From NCBI GenBank assembly GCA_021740785.1, contig JAIOZI010000005.1, positions 41,179 through 105,178 on the forward strand: DNA of 64,000 nucleotides. Reading direction: 5' to 3'. The translations under genes were made by a program, and so were the position numbers. The notes under the pieces are model-generated. The model was not told the origin of the DNA, did not search any database, and saw nothing but the letters and a program-made list of their open reading frames with translations. Below are positions 27,553 to 36,108 of the stretch, piece after piece (positions within the stretch are counted from its first letter, which is position 1; every line of letters begins with the position of its first letter). Source of the DNA: Melioribacteraceae bacterium (GTDB taxonomy: Bacteria > Bacteroidota > Ignavibacteria > Ignavibacteriales > Melioribacteraceae).

Positions 27553-27793
27553 TTTCCACCAACCTTCGCTGAATTGAATATTCCAAACTATGGTTCTTTT
27601 CTAGCTTCGGTTGGCTGACCATTGTCCTTAATTTGTATGTTTCATTTATATTTGGCTTTGTTGGATAATCCAAAAAATGGTTTGTTTCTAGCTTCGGTTG
27701 GCTGACCATTGTTTTATAGTTTTTTCTGAGTTGAGTTGTTAATTAGTCTGTTTAATAACAATGAATTGGGAATATGTATTTTGTTTATTTCTT
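27553..27793 (+). repeat. Right copy of the 240 bp direct repeat with beheaded GIY-YIG start
   Basis: It begins TTTCCACCAACCTTCG (the tRNA 3' end with one change) and ends with ATGTATTTTGTTTATTTC, the first six codons of the GIY-YIG gene. The sequence then becomes unrelated. The copy therefore looks like the rest of a second module whose nuclease gene has been lost. Confidence 0.85.
27774..27793 (+). pseudogene. Start-codon remnant of a second GIY-YIG gene
   Basis: The codons for MYFVYF are kept with the same upstream leader (TTGGGAAT) as the intact gene at 27275. Downstream the frame encodes nothing resembling the nuclease. Confidence 0.6.
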
Positions 27794-27983
27794 TGATAGA
27801 CTTATTTATTTTAGTCACTACTCCGTGGTTCTCCGTGCCTGCTTTGTGTTTCTTCGTGTAACCAAAAACCATCTCTCAAACTAAGCAACTAATTTTTATA
27901 AATGCATACTCGAAATCAACGAGTTTAACGTTATCCGGTTTCCACAGTGTGTTGATAAATATAAAGAAATTTGTTTCTGATTA

Positions 27984-28502
27984 TCAAAACATCGTATTCA
28001 GAGATTCCTCATGAACAACCATTCCATTATCCAACAATTGGATTCTAATCGTTCCCTGATCATCCGATAATCTTTTCAACAAAATTATTGCTTTTCCTTC
28101 TCCTTTATTTTGAATCCTCACAAAAGATTTTCCTGACATAATATTAAACGATTCATCATGAACCATCGGTTTCACACCGAACAATGATAAATTTTGTTCA
28201 CTGAATGAAATTATCATCTCGACCGGGTCGTTTGAGTTGATGCCGATTTCGGTAATTAAAACATCGTAAGATAATTTTGTATGTATTCTTGCCTCTGCTT
28301 GAGGTATATTGATCATAACATCTTCGCCCTCCTGGTAAGTGCTGTAAGATCCGGGTTCACGCATAAAACCCAGCATATCAAAATTATCGGTGCGGCTCAC
28401 TTCCTGCTCACTAAATAAAATAGGGTAAGCAAGCATACCAATTGCTAATCCGATGATCAAAAATAAGATCAATTTTATAATGCTGCTTTTACTTTCGGTC
28501 AC
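27984..28502 (-). CDS. Single-helix membrane-anchored beta-domain protein, unknown
   Basis: The start is a GTG at 28502 with CGGAG about 7 bases upstream. Residues 8-30 are one membrane helix, and the remaining 140 residues are a predicted extracytoplasmic beta domain (DVLITEIGINSNDPVEMIISF, IILLKRLSDDQGTIRIQLL). I do not recognise the family. The protein at 39459 has the same size, the same single helix and a similar strand pattern (INSADTTFIKFKLADKYSL), so the two look like distant paralogues. Confidence 0.55.
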   Translation of the reverse strand: MTESKSSIIKLILFLIIGLAIGMLAYPILFSEQEVSRTDNFDMLGFMREPGSYSTYQEGEDVMINIPQAEARIHTKLSYDVLITEIGINSNDPVEMIISFSEQNLSLFGVKPMVHDESFNIMSGKSFVRIQNKGEGKAIILLKRLSDDQGTIRIQLLDNGMVVHEESLNTMF

Positions 28503-28684
28503 GGCAGACTCCGTTTAATTCTTGATTGATAATTGAAATCCATTTCTTTTTGAAAAGATAATAATTATTAGTGAAACAAAATCATATAAATATCAGTTGA
28601 AAAGAATAATCAATTAATCAAATGTTCATTACGGATATTTAAAACTATTTCGTAGATTTGTTTTTCAAATATATTAGGATTGAG

Positions 28685-29134
28685 ATGAAATTCACATATA
28701 CACTTTCTGCAATTTTATTATTTCTTTTATTCAGTTCAACAACCATTTTTTCACAGGAAACTGAAAAATGGGTTAAAGTCGACAGCGCATCATCACCCAG
28801 ACTCTATATAGATGTTAAGGGCATCGAACGTTTTACCGATGACGACATTTATATTTGGACGATGGAAAATCACAACCCGTCTTTGGTAATCGAATCTGTA
28901 GATGGCAAAATTTTTAAAACCAAAACCTATTATTTGGTGAATAAGAAATTAAAAAAATACAGCATTCTTCAAATCATCTATTATGATGGTTCTAACAATG
29001 TCCTTGATGATTTCAATTATAAACTTCCATCAGAAAACGAAGCGTTCAAGTATAATTATCCTATAATGCCTAACAGCGATATGGAAGCCGTATTAAACAG
29101 AGCCCTAGAGTATATAAACAAAGGACTCAATTGA
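28685..29134 (+). CDS. Secreted protein resembling surface-adhesin E
   Basis: I use the ATG at 28685 (149 residues), which has AGGA just upstream and gives a clean signal peptide ending TTIFSQ. The mature part begins EKWVKVDSASSPRLYIDVKGIER and continues with a repeated beta pattern and a C-terminal amphipathic helix. This resembles the small adhesin E-like (PF16747-type) domain. The role is unknown. Its stop overlaps the start of the SET-domain gene, so the two are translationally coupled. Confidence 0.55.
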   Translation: MKFTYTLSAILLFLLFSSTTIFSQETEKWVKVDSASSPRLYIDVKGIERFTDDDIYIWTMENHNPSLVIESVDGKIFKTKTYYLVNKKLKKYSILQIIYYDGSNNVLDDFNYKLPSENEAFKYNYPIMPNSDMEAVLNRALEYINKGLN

Positions 29135-29553
29135 AAACACCGAAAAGCTACGAGGAATTTGTAGTTGTTAAAGATTCGGAAATTCATGGGAAAGGAATCT
29201 TTGCCGGATGCGACATTCCAAAGAAATCACTTGTTATGCCGATAAAAGGTGAAGTTATTGATGGTTACGAATGCGAGAGACGCGAAGAGGAAGATGACAA
29301 TGTATATATTTTCTGGAACGGTGAAACCTATATTGATACTGCAAAAACGCAAACAATAAAATTTATAAATCACGATTGCGAACCCAACTGTGATGTGCTT
29401 GATGGTGATGAAGAATCGTTACTGCTATATTCCAATCGTGAAATTAAAAAAGGTGAAGAAATTACAATTGATTACGGGTATGAAGAGATTTATGAGAGTT
29501 GTACATGCCGCACTTGTATGATAAATAATCAAACATTCCCCGAAGCATCATAA
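29131..29553 (+). CDS. SET-domain protein (putative protein-lysine methyltransferase)
   Basis: The 140-residue protein starts with TTG at 29131 in a TTGA overlap with the preceding stop, and AAAGGA lies 6 bases upstream. It has the SET hallmarks: IHGKGIFAGCDIPKKS, the pseudoknot motif INHDCEPNC and IDYGYEE, then a Cys cluster (CTCRTC) like a post-SET zinc site. SET enzymes methylate lysines using S-adenosylmethionine. The target is unknown. The gene converges on mtgA with a 6 base overlap. Confidence 0.8.
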   Translation: MKTPKSYEEFVVVKDSEIHGKGIFAGCDIPKKSLVMPIKGEVIDGYECERREEEDDNVYIFWNGETYIDTAKTQTIKFINHDCEPNCDVLDGDEESLLLYSNREIKKGEEITIDYGYEEIYESCTCRTCMINNQTFPEAS

Positions 29554-30279
29554 ATTATTTTTAAGATATTCCGTACCGCCCAATTGATACATTTTAGTTC
29601 TTATATCCGCGCCTTTGTTGATAATAAAAATGGTTGGGTTTTTCACTGAATATCTTTTTGGATTCGGTAATACTGCCGCAATAAGAGAAGCATCATACTC
29701 GCTCAAATTTAATGGCGACTTTCTAAAATACAAACGTGATGCGGCGCCGACACCGTAAACCTTTGGTCCAATTTCAATAACATTTAGATAAACTTCGAGT
29801 ATCCGCTCCTTGCTCCAGAGCAATTCAATTAATAATGTATAATAGACTTCCAACGCTTTTCGCAAATAATCTTTCCCAGACCAAAGAAATAAATTTTTAG
29901 CAAGCTGTTGAGTAATAGTAGAGGCTCCTCGAAATCTTTTATTTCGTTTTATTTCATCAACGGCTTTTTCAATCTGCTCTACATCGAAACCGAAATGATC
30001 AAAAAACAACTGGTCTTCGGATGCAATCACGGCTAATTTTACATTATCGGAAATCGCTTCAATTGGTATCCAGTTATATTCAACAATAGATTCCGTAATC
30101 AATGAAGCGAATTCATTTTCACCATCTGAATAAATAAATGCAGTAACCGGGGGATTAAAAAATCTAAAGAACAGAATAATAAAGATAGAATACAATACAA
30201 ATGAAAGAAGAATAAAGAATAATGTTTTTATAAAACGTGAAAATAAACTAACTTCGGATTTAACTGCTTCACCGGGCAT
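29548..30279 (-). CDS. mtgA: Monofunctional biosynthetic peptidoglycan transglycosylase
   Basis: The 243 residues have one N-terminal membrane helix (about 15-37) and a GT51 domain: IASEDQLFFDHFGFD with the catalytic Glu, RGASTITQQLAKNLF, KERILEVYLNVIEIG and YGVGAASRLYF. It polymerises lipid II into glycan strands at the outer face of the cytoplasmic membrane. There is no transpeptidase domain, which separates it from class A PBPs. It follows the K+ channel gene by one base and is the last gene of the long minus-strand run. Confidence 0.9.
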   Translation of the reverse strand: MPGEAVKSEVSLFSRFIKTLFFILLSFVLYSIFIILFFRFFNPPVTAFIYSDGENEFASLITESIVEYNWIPIEAISDNVKLAVIASEDQLFFDHFGFDVEQIEKAVDEIKRNKRFRGASTITQQLAKNLFLWSGKDYLRKALEVYYTLLIELLWSKERILEVYLNVIEIGPKVYGVGAASRLYFRKSPLNLSEYDASLIAAVLPNPKRYSVKNPTIFIINKGADIRTKMYQLGGTEYLKNNL

Positions 30280-30280
30280 T

Positions 30281-31546
30281 TTATTTCTCTTCTCTCAAAA
30301 TTACTTTTGCTTCGATCTTCCTTTTAATATCAGGGTACTTTGAAACAACTAAGTCAAACGCCTTCTGGTTGAGTGAATACAAATCACAATAAGTAAGTGC
30401 TTTTATAGTGGCAGTCCGGGGTTTATTTAAAAACAATGCAATCTCCCCGAAGAAATCACCGTCATGCAGAGTTGCAATTTGCTTAGTCTCCTTATCTACC
30501 AAAACCGAGAGCTGACCTTTAACAACAAAATACATTTCATTACCCTGATCGCCCTCATTAAATACCGAATCACCGGGTGTGAGAACAATCGGTTTAAGAT
30601 GAAGCGCGACCTCTCTTTTATAATTATCATCCGCATCTTTGAAAAGCTCAATTTTTTCTATCACTTCTTTTTTCAGAATTAAGGAGACTTCAGTCTTCAA
30701 ACTTTTCGGTAGACCCTCCAAGAATGAAGATTCATCATAACCCAAACGTTTACGATACATGTAGGTATAATAATCTCTAATTCTCTGCTGAAGAGTGAAT
30801 GGAATCTGTCTGTATTGAACGAGCGCTGCGAGGTTCTCCATATTCTCTGAGTATTTTGCTTTTGAGGGATCCTTCTTAGAAATTATGCCAGCAATATTAC
30901 CGATTATATAACCATACACGCCTACTCCCAATACTTCAACACACATTGCATAGATTGTCTGATTATTGTTTAACGGTGTTATATCACCATACCCAACGGT
31001 CGTAAGAGTTGTTACTGTCCAATACAAAGCATTAATATAATTTGTAACATCTGTAACAGTATGATCAATTCCTCTAAGCCAAAGCCATCCGCATGCAACC
31101 CAATGTGTTATGTGAGGAATCCAGAACATAAAAAAGATTATTGTTAGGATATTTGAGTATTGCACCTCTTTTGATTTTAGATGCATCATGAACTTCGCTA
31201 CTTTTACAAGCTTAACAAGACGTATCAATTGAAATGGTGACGGATGAATAAAAATATCAACCGGGATTACTGCAATTAAATCAATTAAGAACCATTTTTT
31301 AAAGTAACTTTTTAGTCCCGATTCATCCTCGAATGAGAAACTTGTTTCAGAAGTTTTGTACTTGTAAATATTAACAAATATATCAAGGAAGAAAACAACA
31401 GTGGTCGCAATCATTAATGTTGAATAATAATCATAAATCTTGAGATTAAAAATAAAATCGAGTGGAATGAAGATAGTAAGAAAACTGGTACAGATAGTAA
31501 CCAGTAAGTCCCAAGCAAAAAAAGATAAATCGCGTTTCCTGATCAT
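30281..31546 (-). CDS. Six-helix potassium channel with cyclic-nucleotide-binding domain
   Basis: The 421-residue protein has six membrane segments in about 1-225, an S4-like stretch with spaced Arg/Lys (FQLIRLVKLVKVAKF) and the K+ filter TTVGYGD. A C-linker and a cNMP-binding domain follow, with the phosphate cassette GDFFGEIALFLNKPRTATI. This is the prokaryotic relative of CNG/HCN/KAT channels. The selectivity filter makes K+ the likely ion and cAMP or cGMP the likely ligand. It precedes mtgA by one base and follows egtD by 54 bases. Confidence 0.88.
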   Translation of the reverse strand: MIRKRDLSFFAWDLLVTICTSFLTIFIPLDFIFNLKIYDYYSTLMIATTVVFFLDIFVNIYKYKTSETSFSFEDESGLKSYFKKWFLIDLIAVIPVDIFIHPSPFQLIRLVKLVKVAKFMMHLKSKEVQYSNILTIIFFMFWIPHITHWVACGWLWLRGIDHTVTDVTNYINALYWTVTTLTTVGYGDITPLNNNQTIYAMCVEVLGVGVYGYIIGNIAGIISKKDPSKAKYSENMENLAALVQYRQIPFTLQQRIRDYYTYMYRKRLGYDESSFLEGLPKSLKTEVSLILKKEVIEKIELFKDADDNYKREVALHLKPIVLTPGDSVFNEGDQGNEMYFVVKGQLSVLVDKETKQIATLHDGDFFGEIALFLNKPRTATIKALTYCDLYSLNQKAFDLVVSKYPDIKRKIEAKVILREEK

Positions 31547-31600
31547 TTTATATTTTATAAATGATTGATAACAAATATAAATAAAAGTGAATCATATATA

Positions 31601-32530
31601 CTACTTAACATCGAAATACATCACACAGAAAAGACGGTTTTCATCAGTCCAATAATTACGCAAAACGAACACATCTGATGCTAAAGCGGCAAATTCTTCG
31701 ATTGAGTATTTATAAGAATACTCAGTCAAAATTGATTCCCCTTTTTTAAAAGTAATGTTCTTATCTGCTATATGTACTTGTTTATCCTTATTGCAGATCA
31801 AATGCATTTCAATCCTTCCATGCTCCGAATTGTAAACAGCTTCATGATCAAAATAATTTAGAACAAAATCGCCATCAAACTCACGGTTAATTCTTCTTAG
31901 AATATTTATATTAAATTCAGCCGTTACCCCTTTCGAATCATTATAAGCATCATATAAAATCTTCTCTTCTTTCTTCAGATCAACACCGATCAGCAATCCC
32001 CCGTTCTGCCCGCACTCATCGGCAATAACTCTCAAGAATTCCTTCGCGTATTCGGGTTGAAAATTACCGATAGTTGACCCGGGAAAAAACGTAACCTTAT
32101 GCTCAACTGCTCTATGAATCGGTGGAAATGTTAGGGCGCGAGTATAGTCGGCAATCATCGGAGCAATTTCTAGATCCGGGAATTCGAAGCGTAACTGTTT
32201 AACAGATTTTAATAAGTGATCCTTCGAAATATCGATAGGGATGTAACCGGATAAATTAGGAAGATGCTCTAATAGCAGCCTTGTTTTTAGTGAGCTGCCG
32301 CTTCCGAATTCAATCAACAAGGTATTATTCTCAAATACGGAAGTAATCTGATCAATATTATCCGTCATGATTTTTGCTTCAGTCCGGGTTTGATAATATT
32401 CATCCAGCTCACATATTTGATCAAATAACTCAGAGCCTTTTTGATCATAAAAAAACTTACTCGGTAATGATTTCTGTTTTTGGCTCAGCCCTTCAATAAT
32501 TTCTGTTAAATCCTGCTCGTTGTATTTCAT
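31601..32530 (-). CDS. egtD: L-histidine N-alpha-methyltransferase
   Basis: The 309 residues match EgtD: SKFFYDQKGSELFDQICELDEYYQTRTE at the N-terminus, the SAM motif LLIEFGSGSSLKTRLLL, and FFPGSTIGNFQP. It trimethylates histidine to hercynine, the first step to ergothioneine. The length is normal for the family. It follows egtB by 3 bases, so the two enzymes are made together. Confidence 0.92.
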   Translation of the reverse strand: MKYNEQDLTEIIEGLSQKQKSLPSKFFYDQKGSELFDQICELDEYYQTRTEAKIMTDNIDQITSVFENNTLLIEFGSGSSLKTRLLLEHLPNLSGYIPIDISKDHLLKSVKQLRFEFPDLEIAPMIADYTRALTFPPIHRAVEHKVTFFPGSTIGNFQPEYAKEFLRVIADECGQNGGLLIGVDLKKEEKILYDAYNDSKGVTAEFNINILRRINREFDGDFVLNYFDHEAVYNSEHGRIEMHLICNKDKQVHIADKNITFKKGESILTEYSYKYSIEEFAALASDVFVLRNYWTDENRLFCVMYFDVK

Positions 32531-32533
32531 AAT

Positions 32534-33814
32534 CTAAATTAAATCCTTAGCTAATCGAATTCCCATGAATTGCCATCTTTGATTTGGATAGAAAAAGTTC
32601 CGGTAAGTATTTCTGATATGAGATTCTGAAGTTGCACAGGAACCGCCGCGTAAAACTGTTTGTCCCGACATAAACTTACCGTTGTACTCACCTATTGCAC
32701 CTTCGGGAACTTTATAACCGGGATACGGTGCATAATCACTTCGAGTCCATTCCCAAACATCACCGAACATTTGCGAAAGTTTTCCGTTAGTTTCATGCAA
32801 AGGTACAGGATGAAAATTATTTTGCTCAACAAAATTTCCTACATTTTCCAAATTCTGAGATGCTCTTTCCCATTCAAACTCAGTTGCTAATCTCGCAACG
32901 GACCAATGTGCGAATGCTTCCGCTTCATAAAAACTAACATGAACAACCGGTTCAGCCGGATTAACCTTTCTGAAACCATTCAACGTAAAATTGAACCATT
33001 CACCTTCCACCTTTTCCCAATAAAGCGGAGCTTTCCAGTTTTCACTTTCAACAGCAGCGAATCCGTCAGACAACCAGAGCGGTGTATTTTGGTAACCGCC
33101 GTCCTCAATAAATTCAATGTACTCTTTATTTGTAACCAAACGGTTAGCGATTTTAAAACCGTTAAGATAAGTTTTATGTACCGGCTTTTCGTTATCGTAA
33201 AAGAAATCTTCGCCATCGTATCCGGCTGTATATAACTCCTCATTAAATTCCGTCCATTTCATTTCCGCGATATCGGTGTTAAATTTAATTTCCTTTTCTA
33301 CATAAACCGGGTACATCGGATTAATGGAAAAAACATGTTTGAGATCAGTCAGCATTAACTCCTGGTGCTGCTGCTCGTGGTTAAAACCGATTTCCAAAAC
33401 AACTTTCATCTTCTTAAGTAAATTCTCATCTGCAGTTTCGAAGAACTCATTCATTTGTTCATCGATATACCTGCGGTACTGATAAACATCCTTTACCGTT
33501 GGTCGTGACAAAAGTCCACGCCTGTTTCTCGTCCACCGTTCACCAACCTGAACATAGTATGAGTTGAATAAATAATTGTAAACCGGGAACGGTGATTTAT
33601 AATTTTTCTTAACTGATTCAAGAACAAACGTCTCAAAGAACCAACTGGTATGTGCAAGATGCCATTTAGTAGGACTTACATCAGGCATCGACTGAATTAC
33701 ATAATCCTCAACTTCGAGAGGTTTCGCCAGGTACTCGGAAAAGGATCGTATCTGATTAAATTTATCTTTTAAAATATATTTTTGTGAGGCAGCTTTTTCA
33801 AATGTTTCGGTCAT
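32534..33814 (-). CDS. egtB: Ergothioneine sulfoxide synthase EgtB
   Basis: The 426-residue protein joins a DinB-like N-domain to a formylglycine-generating-enzyme-like C-domain. The three iron-binding histidines are visible: H52 in TKWHLAHT, and H146 and H150 in NHEQQHQEL. The C-domain has VVHVSFYEAEAFAHW, GDVWEWTRSDY and VLRGGS. EgtB uses non-haem iron and oxygen to attach a sulfur donor (gamma-Glu-Cys or Cys) to hercynine. No EgtC or EgtE homologue is seen nearby. GAGGAAATT precedes the ATG. Confidence 0.9.
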   Translation of the reverse strand: MTETFEKAASQKYILKDKFNQIRSFSEYLAKPLEVEDYVIQSMPDVSPTKWHLAHTSWFFETFVLESVKKNYKSPFPVYNYLFNSYYVQVGERWTRNRRGLLSRPTVKDVYQYRRYIDEQMNEFFETADENLLKKMKVVLEIGFNHEQQHQELMLTDLKHVFSINPMYPVYVEKEIKFNTDIAEMKWTEFNEELYTAGYDGEDFFYDNEKPVHKTYLNGFKIANRLVTNKEYIEFIEDGGYQNTPLWLSDGFAAVESENWKAPLYWEKVEGEWFNFTLNGFRKVNPAEPVVHVSFYEAEAFAHWSVARLATEFEWERASQNLENVGNFVEQNNFHPVPLHETNGKLSQMFGDVWEWTRSDYAPYPGYKVPEGAIGEYNGKFMSGQTVLRGGSCATSESHIRNTYRNFFYPNQRWQFMGIRLAKDLI

Positions 33815-33883
33815 AATTTCCTCAATTATTATGAATATTAAAAGTTATGAAAGATTGATAACAATTGCTATAGCAGAAATCAT

Positions 33884-35383
33884 TTATGATGTTTCAGCCT
33901 TTATTTGCAGACCTTTCGGAACAATTATTTTTTCGAATAAATCAAAAATTCCTTGTACAAACAACGCTAAAATTGCTGCTGGAACTGCTCCTTCAAGAAT
34001 CAAGCTTATATTATCCAACCGGATTCCGGTTAAAATCGGCTGTCCGTATCCGCCTGCTCCGATAAGTGCGCCCAAGGTAGCAGTGCCGACATTTATAACT
34101 GCCGAAGTTTTTATTCCCGAAAGAATTGATCTGGATGCAATCGGAAGTTCAACCTTCTTTAATATTGCTCTTTTTGATAAACCGAGTACCATTGCAGATT
34201 CCCTTACTTGAATAGAAATATCCTGAAAGCCTAAATAAGTATTTCTTACAATTGGAAGAAGGCTGTATAAAAATAATGCAGCAATAGCCGGTACTTCACC
34301 GATGCCGAAAAACGGAATCATAAAAACAAGCAGTGCAAGCGACGGTATGGTTTGAATAACTCCTACTGAACCTAAAATAATTTTCCCCAATCTTTCTTTT
34401 CGATATGAAAATATTCCAAGCGGAATTGAAATTAAAATTGCTGCAAACAATGAAACAGATACTAACAATAAATGATCATAAGTGTTTTTAATCAAACGAC
34501 TGCTGAATGTTTCCTTCTCGAACGAGCTTCGGATTCCAAATTTGTTTAGTAAATATTTTGATGCTGCCGATTTCTCACTTTCTTTATCAATTTTTACAAG
34601 CTTGTTCAATCCTCGTATTTCTTCTTCTGATATTTCATTATGAAAACCGTTTATACAATCGATACTGCTTTCAATTAACTCAGAATCTATTCGGTATAAA
34701 TAGACTGCTCTATACTCGCTAAAGTGATTAAGATCATCTTCGAGTACTGCCAAATCATAATAATCAATTTCAGCATCAGTGGAATAGAGATCGATTACAT
34801 CTAATGAATTTTCAGCCAAACCCTTATATGCCAGGTCGTGATCTATTCCGCTTACATTCTGATGAGGTAAATTGTATGCACTTCTCAAACTCGACCAGCC
34901 GTCACTTCTATCCATGAATTCATTCGTGAATCCAATTATCAAATCAGGATGATTTTTCAAATCAGATATTTTTGAAATTCCTAATTTCGATGCAAGTTGT
35001 TTGTTCATTCCAATTGCGTAGGTATTATTAAACCCAACAGGCTCACTGATACCAACATTAAAATCAGCTAATGTTGATCGCAATTCATCCCATGTATTGA
35101 TCTGTTTGTTCGATAATATTTCCTGAATGATGGTTCCTGTATAATCAGGATAAATATCAATCTCACCCTTCAATAATGCGCTCCATAGAATTCTCGTTCC
35201 GCCTAATTGTGATTTATGTTCCGCTTTAAAATCCTTACTGTTCATATATTGAGTGAGTACCTCACCGAGAATTACAGATTCAGTAAATTTCTTTGACCCG
35301 ATGACAATCTGATTTGTATTTTTTGAGCTGCATGCATTTGCAATAAGAATAATTGAGATCGATATGATAACCAATCTCATCAT
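33884..35383 (-). CDS. OpuC/EgtU-type ABC transporter: fused substrate-binding protein (N) and permease (C)
   Basis: The 499-residue protein has an N-terminal lipoprotein-like signal (Cys18 in IANAC, an imperfect lipobox). Next is an OpuAC-type binding domain (about 24-285): IVIGSKKFTESVILGEVL, LKGEIDIYPDYTGT. A BPD permease with about five helices follows (290-495): IQTIPSLALLVFMIP and the EAA-like loop ESAMVLGLSKRAILKKVELPIA. The family imports quaternary amines. Ergothioneine uptake is inferred from egtB-egtD 70 bases downstream. Known EgtU proteins are permease-first, so the domain order here is inverted. It overlaps the ATPase gene by 4 bases. Glycine betaine or choline is the alternative substrate. 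Confidence 0.8.
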   Translation of the reverse strand: MMRLVIISISIILIANACSSKNTNQIVIGSKKFTESVILGEVLTQYMNSKDFKAEHKSQLGGTRILWSALLKGEIDIYPDYTGTIIQEILSNKQINTWDELRSTLADFNVGISEPVGFNNTYAIGMNKQLASKLGISKISDLKNHPDLIIGFTNEFMDRSDGWSSLRSAYNLPHQNVSGIDHDLAYKGLAENSLDVIDLYSTDAEIDYYDLAVLEDDLNHFSEYRAVYLYRIDSELIESSIDCINGFHNEISEEEIRGLNKLVKIDKESEKSAASKYLLNKFGIRSSFEKETFSSRLIKNTYDHLLLVSVSLFAAILISIPLGIFSYRKERLGKIILGSVGVIQTIPSLALLVFMIPFFGIGEVPAIAALFLYSLLPIVRNTYLGFQDISIQVRESAMVLGLSKRAILKKVELPIASRSILSGIKTSAVINVGTATLGALIGAGGYGQPILTGIRLDNISLILEGAVPAAILALFVQGIFDLFEKIIVPKGLQIKAETS

Positions 35384-36108
35384 CTCAATGACCTTTGAGC
35401 ATTTATAAATTTTTCAACGAAATCATTTTTCGGTTTATCAAGAAGTTCTATTGAATTACCAGACTGAACAATTTTACCGTTATTCATAAGAATAATTTTT
35501 TCACCAAAATAAACTGCTTCACTTAAATCATGTGTCACCATTACGACAGTTTTATTTAATTTCTGAAATATTTCTTTCAAATCAGTTTGAAGGTCATACC
35601 GGATTAACGGATCAAGAGCGCCGAGTGGTTCGTCCAATAATAATATATGAGGATCGAGCATAAGAGCCCGCATCAGACTCACACGCTGCCGTTGACCGCC
35701 GGATAATTGAACGGGATATTTTGTCAATCCTTCGTTTGGGAATTTTGTGAGTGTAACTAATTCTTTTATTCGATTCGAAATTTTTGATTCACTCCACTTT
35801 AGATATTCCGCCATTAATGAAATGTTTTTGCGTGCTGACAAATGCGGAAAGAGTCCTCCCTCCTGAATTACAAAACCGATTTTTCTTCTAATCTCAGAAA
35901 TATTTTTATCTGTTATTTCATTGCCTTCTACTTTTACACTTCCGTTATCATGTTTAGTCAGACCAGTTATTATTCTCAGCAGCGTTGATTTCCCGCACCC
36001 GCTTTGACCAATGATAACAGTCGTTTTACCGGTTTCTGCGGTAAGTGAAATATTATCTAAAGCTCTATCTTGATTAAAATATTTTGTTACATTTCTTAAC
36101 TCAATCAT
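35380..36108 (-). CDS. ABC transporter ATP-binding protein of the OpuC/EgtV type
   Basis: The 242 residues have Walker A GQSGCGKSTLL, signature LSGGQRQRV, Walker B ILLLDEPLGALD and the switch His in VTHDLSEAV. These are typical of quaternary-amine importer ATPases, but the C-terminal CBS domains of OpuAA/ProV are absent, as in EgtV/OpuCA-short forms. It overlaps the SBP-permease gene (ATGA), and its ATG overlaps the stop of the M14 peptidase gene by one base. Confidence 0.88.
   Translation of the reverse strand: MIELRNVTKYFNQDRALDNISLTAETGKTTVIIGQSGCGKSTLLRIITGLTKHDNGSVKVEGNEITDKNISEIRRKIGFVIQEGGLFPHLSARKNISLMAEYLKWSESKISNRIKELVTLTKFPNEGLTKYPVQLSGGQRQRVSLMRALMLDPHILLLDEPLGALDPLIRYDLQTDLKEIFQKLNKTVVMVTHDLSEAVYFGEKIILMNNGKIVQSGNSIELLDKPKNDFVEKFINAQRSLR

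Noticed and set aside
27509..27709. 66-codon minus-strand ORF with repeated MVSQPKLE peptide
   Set aside because: The peptide repeat is simply the translation of the non-coding sub-repeats. It overlaps the GIY-YIG gene end and has no ribosome site.
27055..27793. Classical integrative element with attL/attR at tRNA-Ser
   Set aside because: The bracketed segment is only 498 bp, has no integrase gene, and the repeats (240 bp) are far longer than normal att cores. Tandem duplication fits better.
33831..34211. 126-codon plus-strand ORF
   Set aside because: It is antisense to the well-supported SBP-permease gene and has no features of its own.
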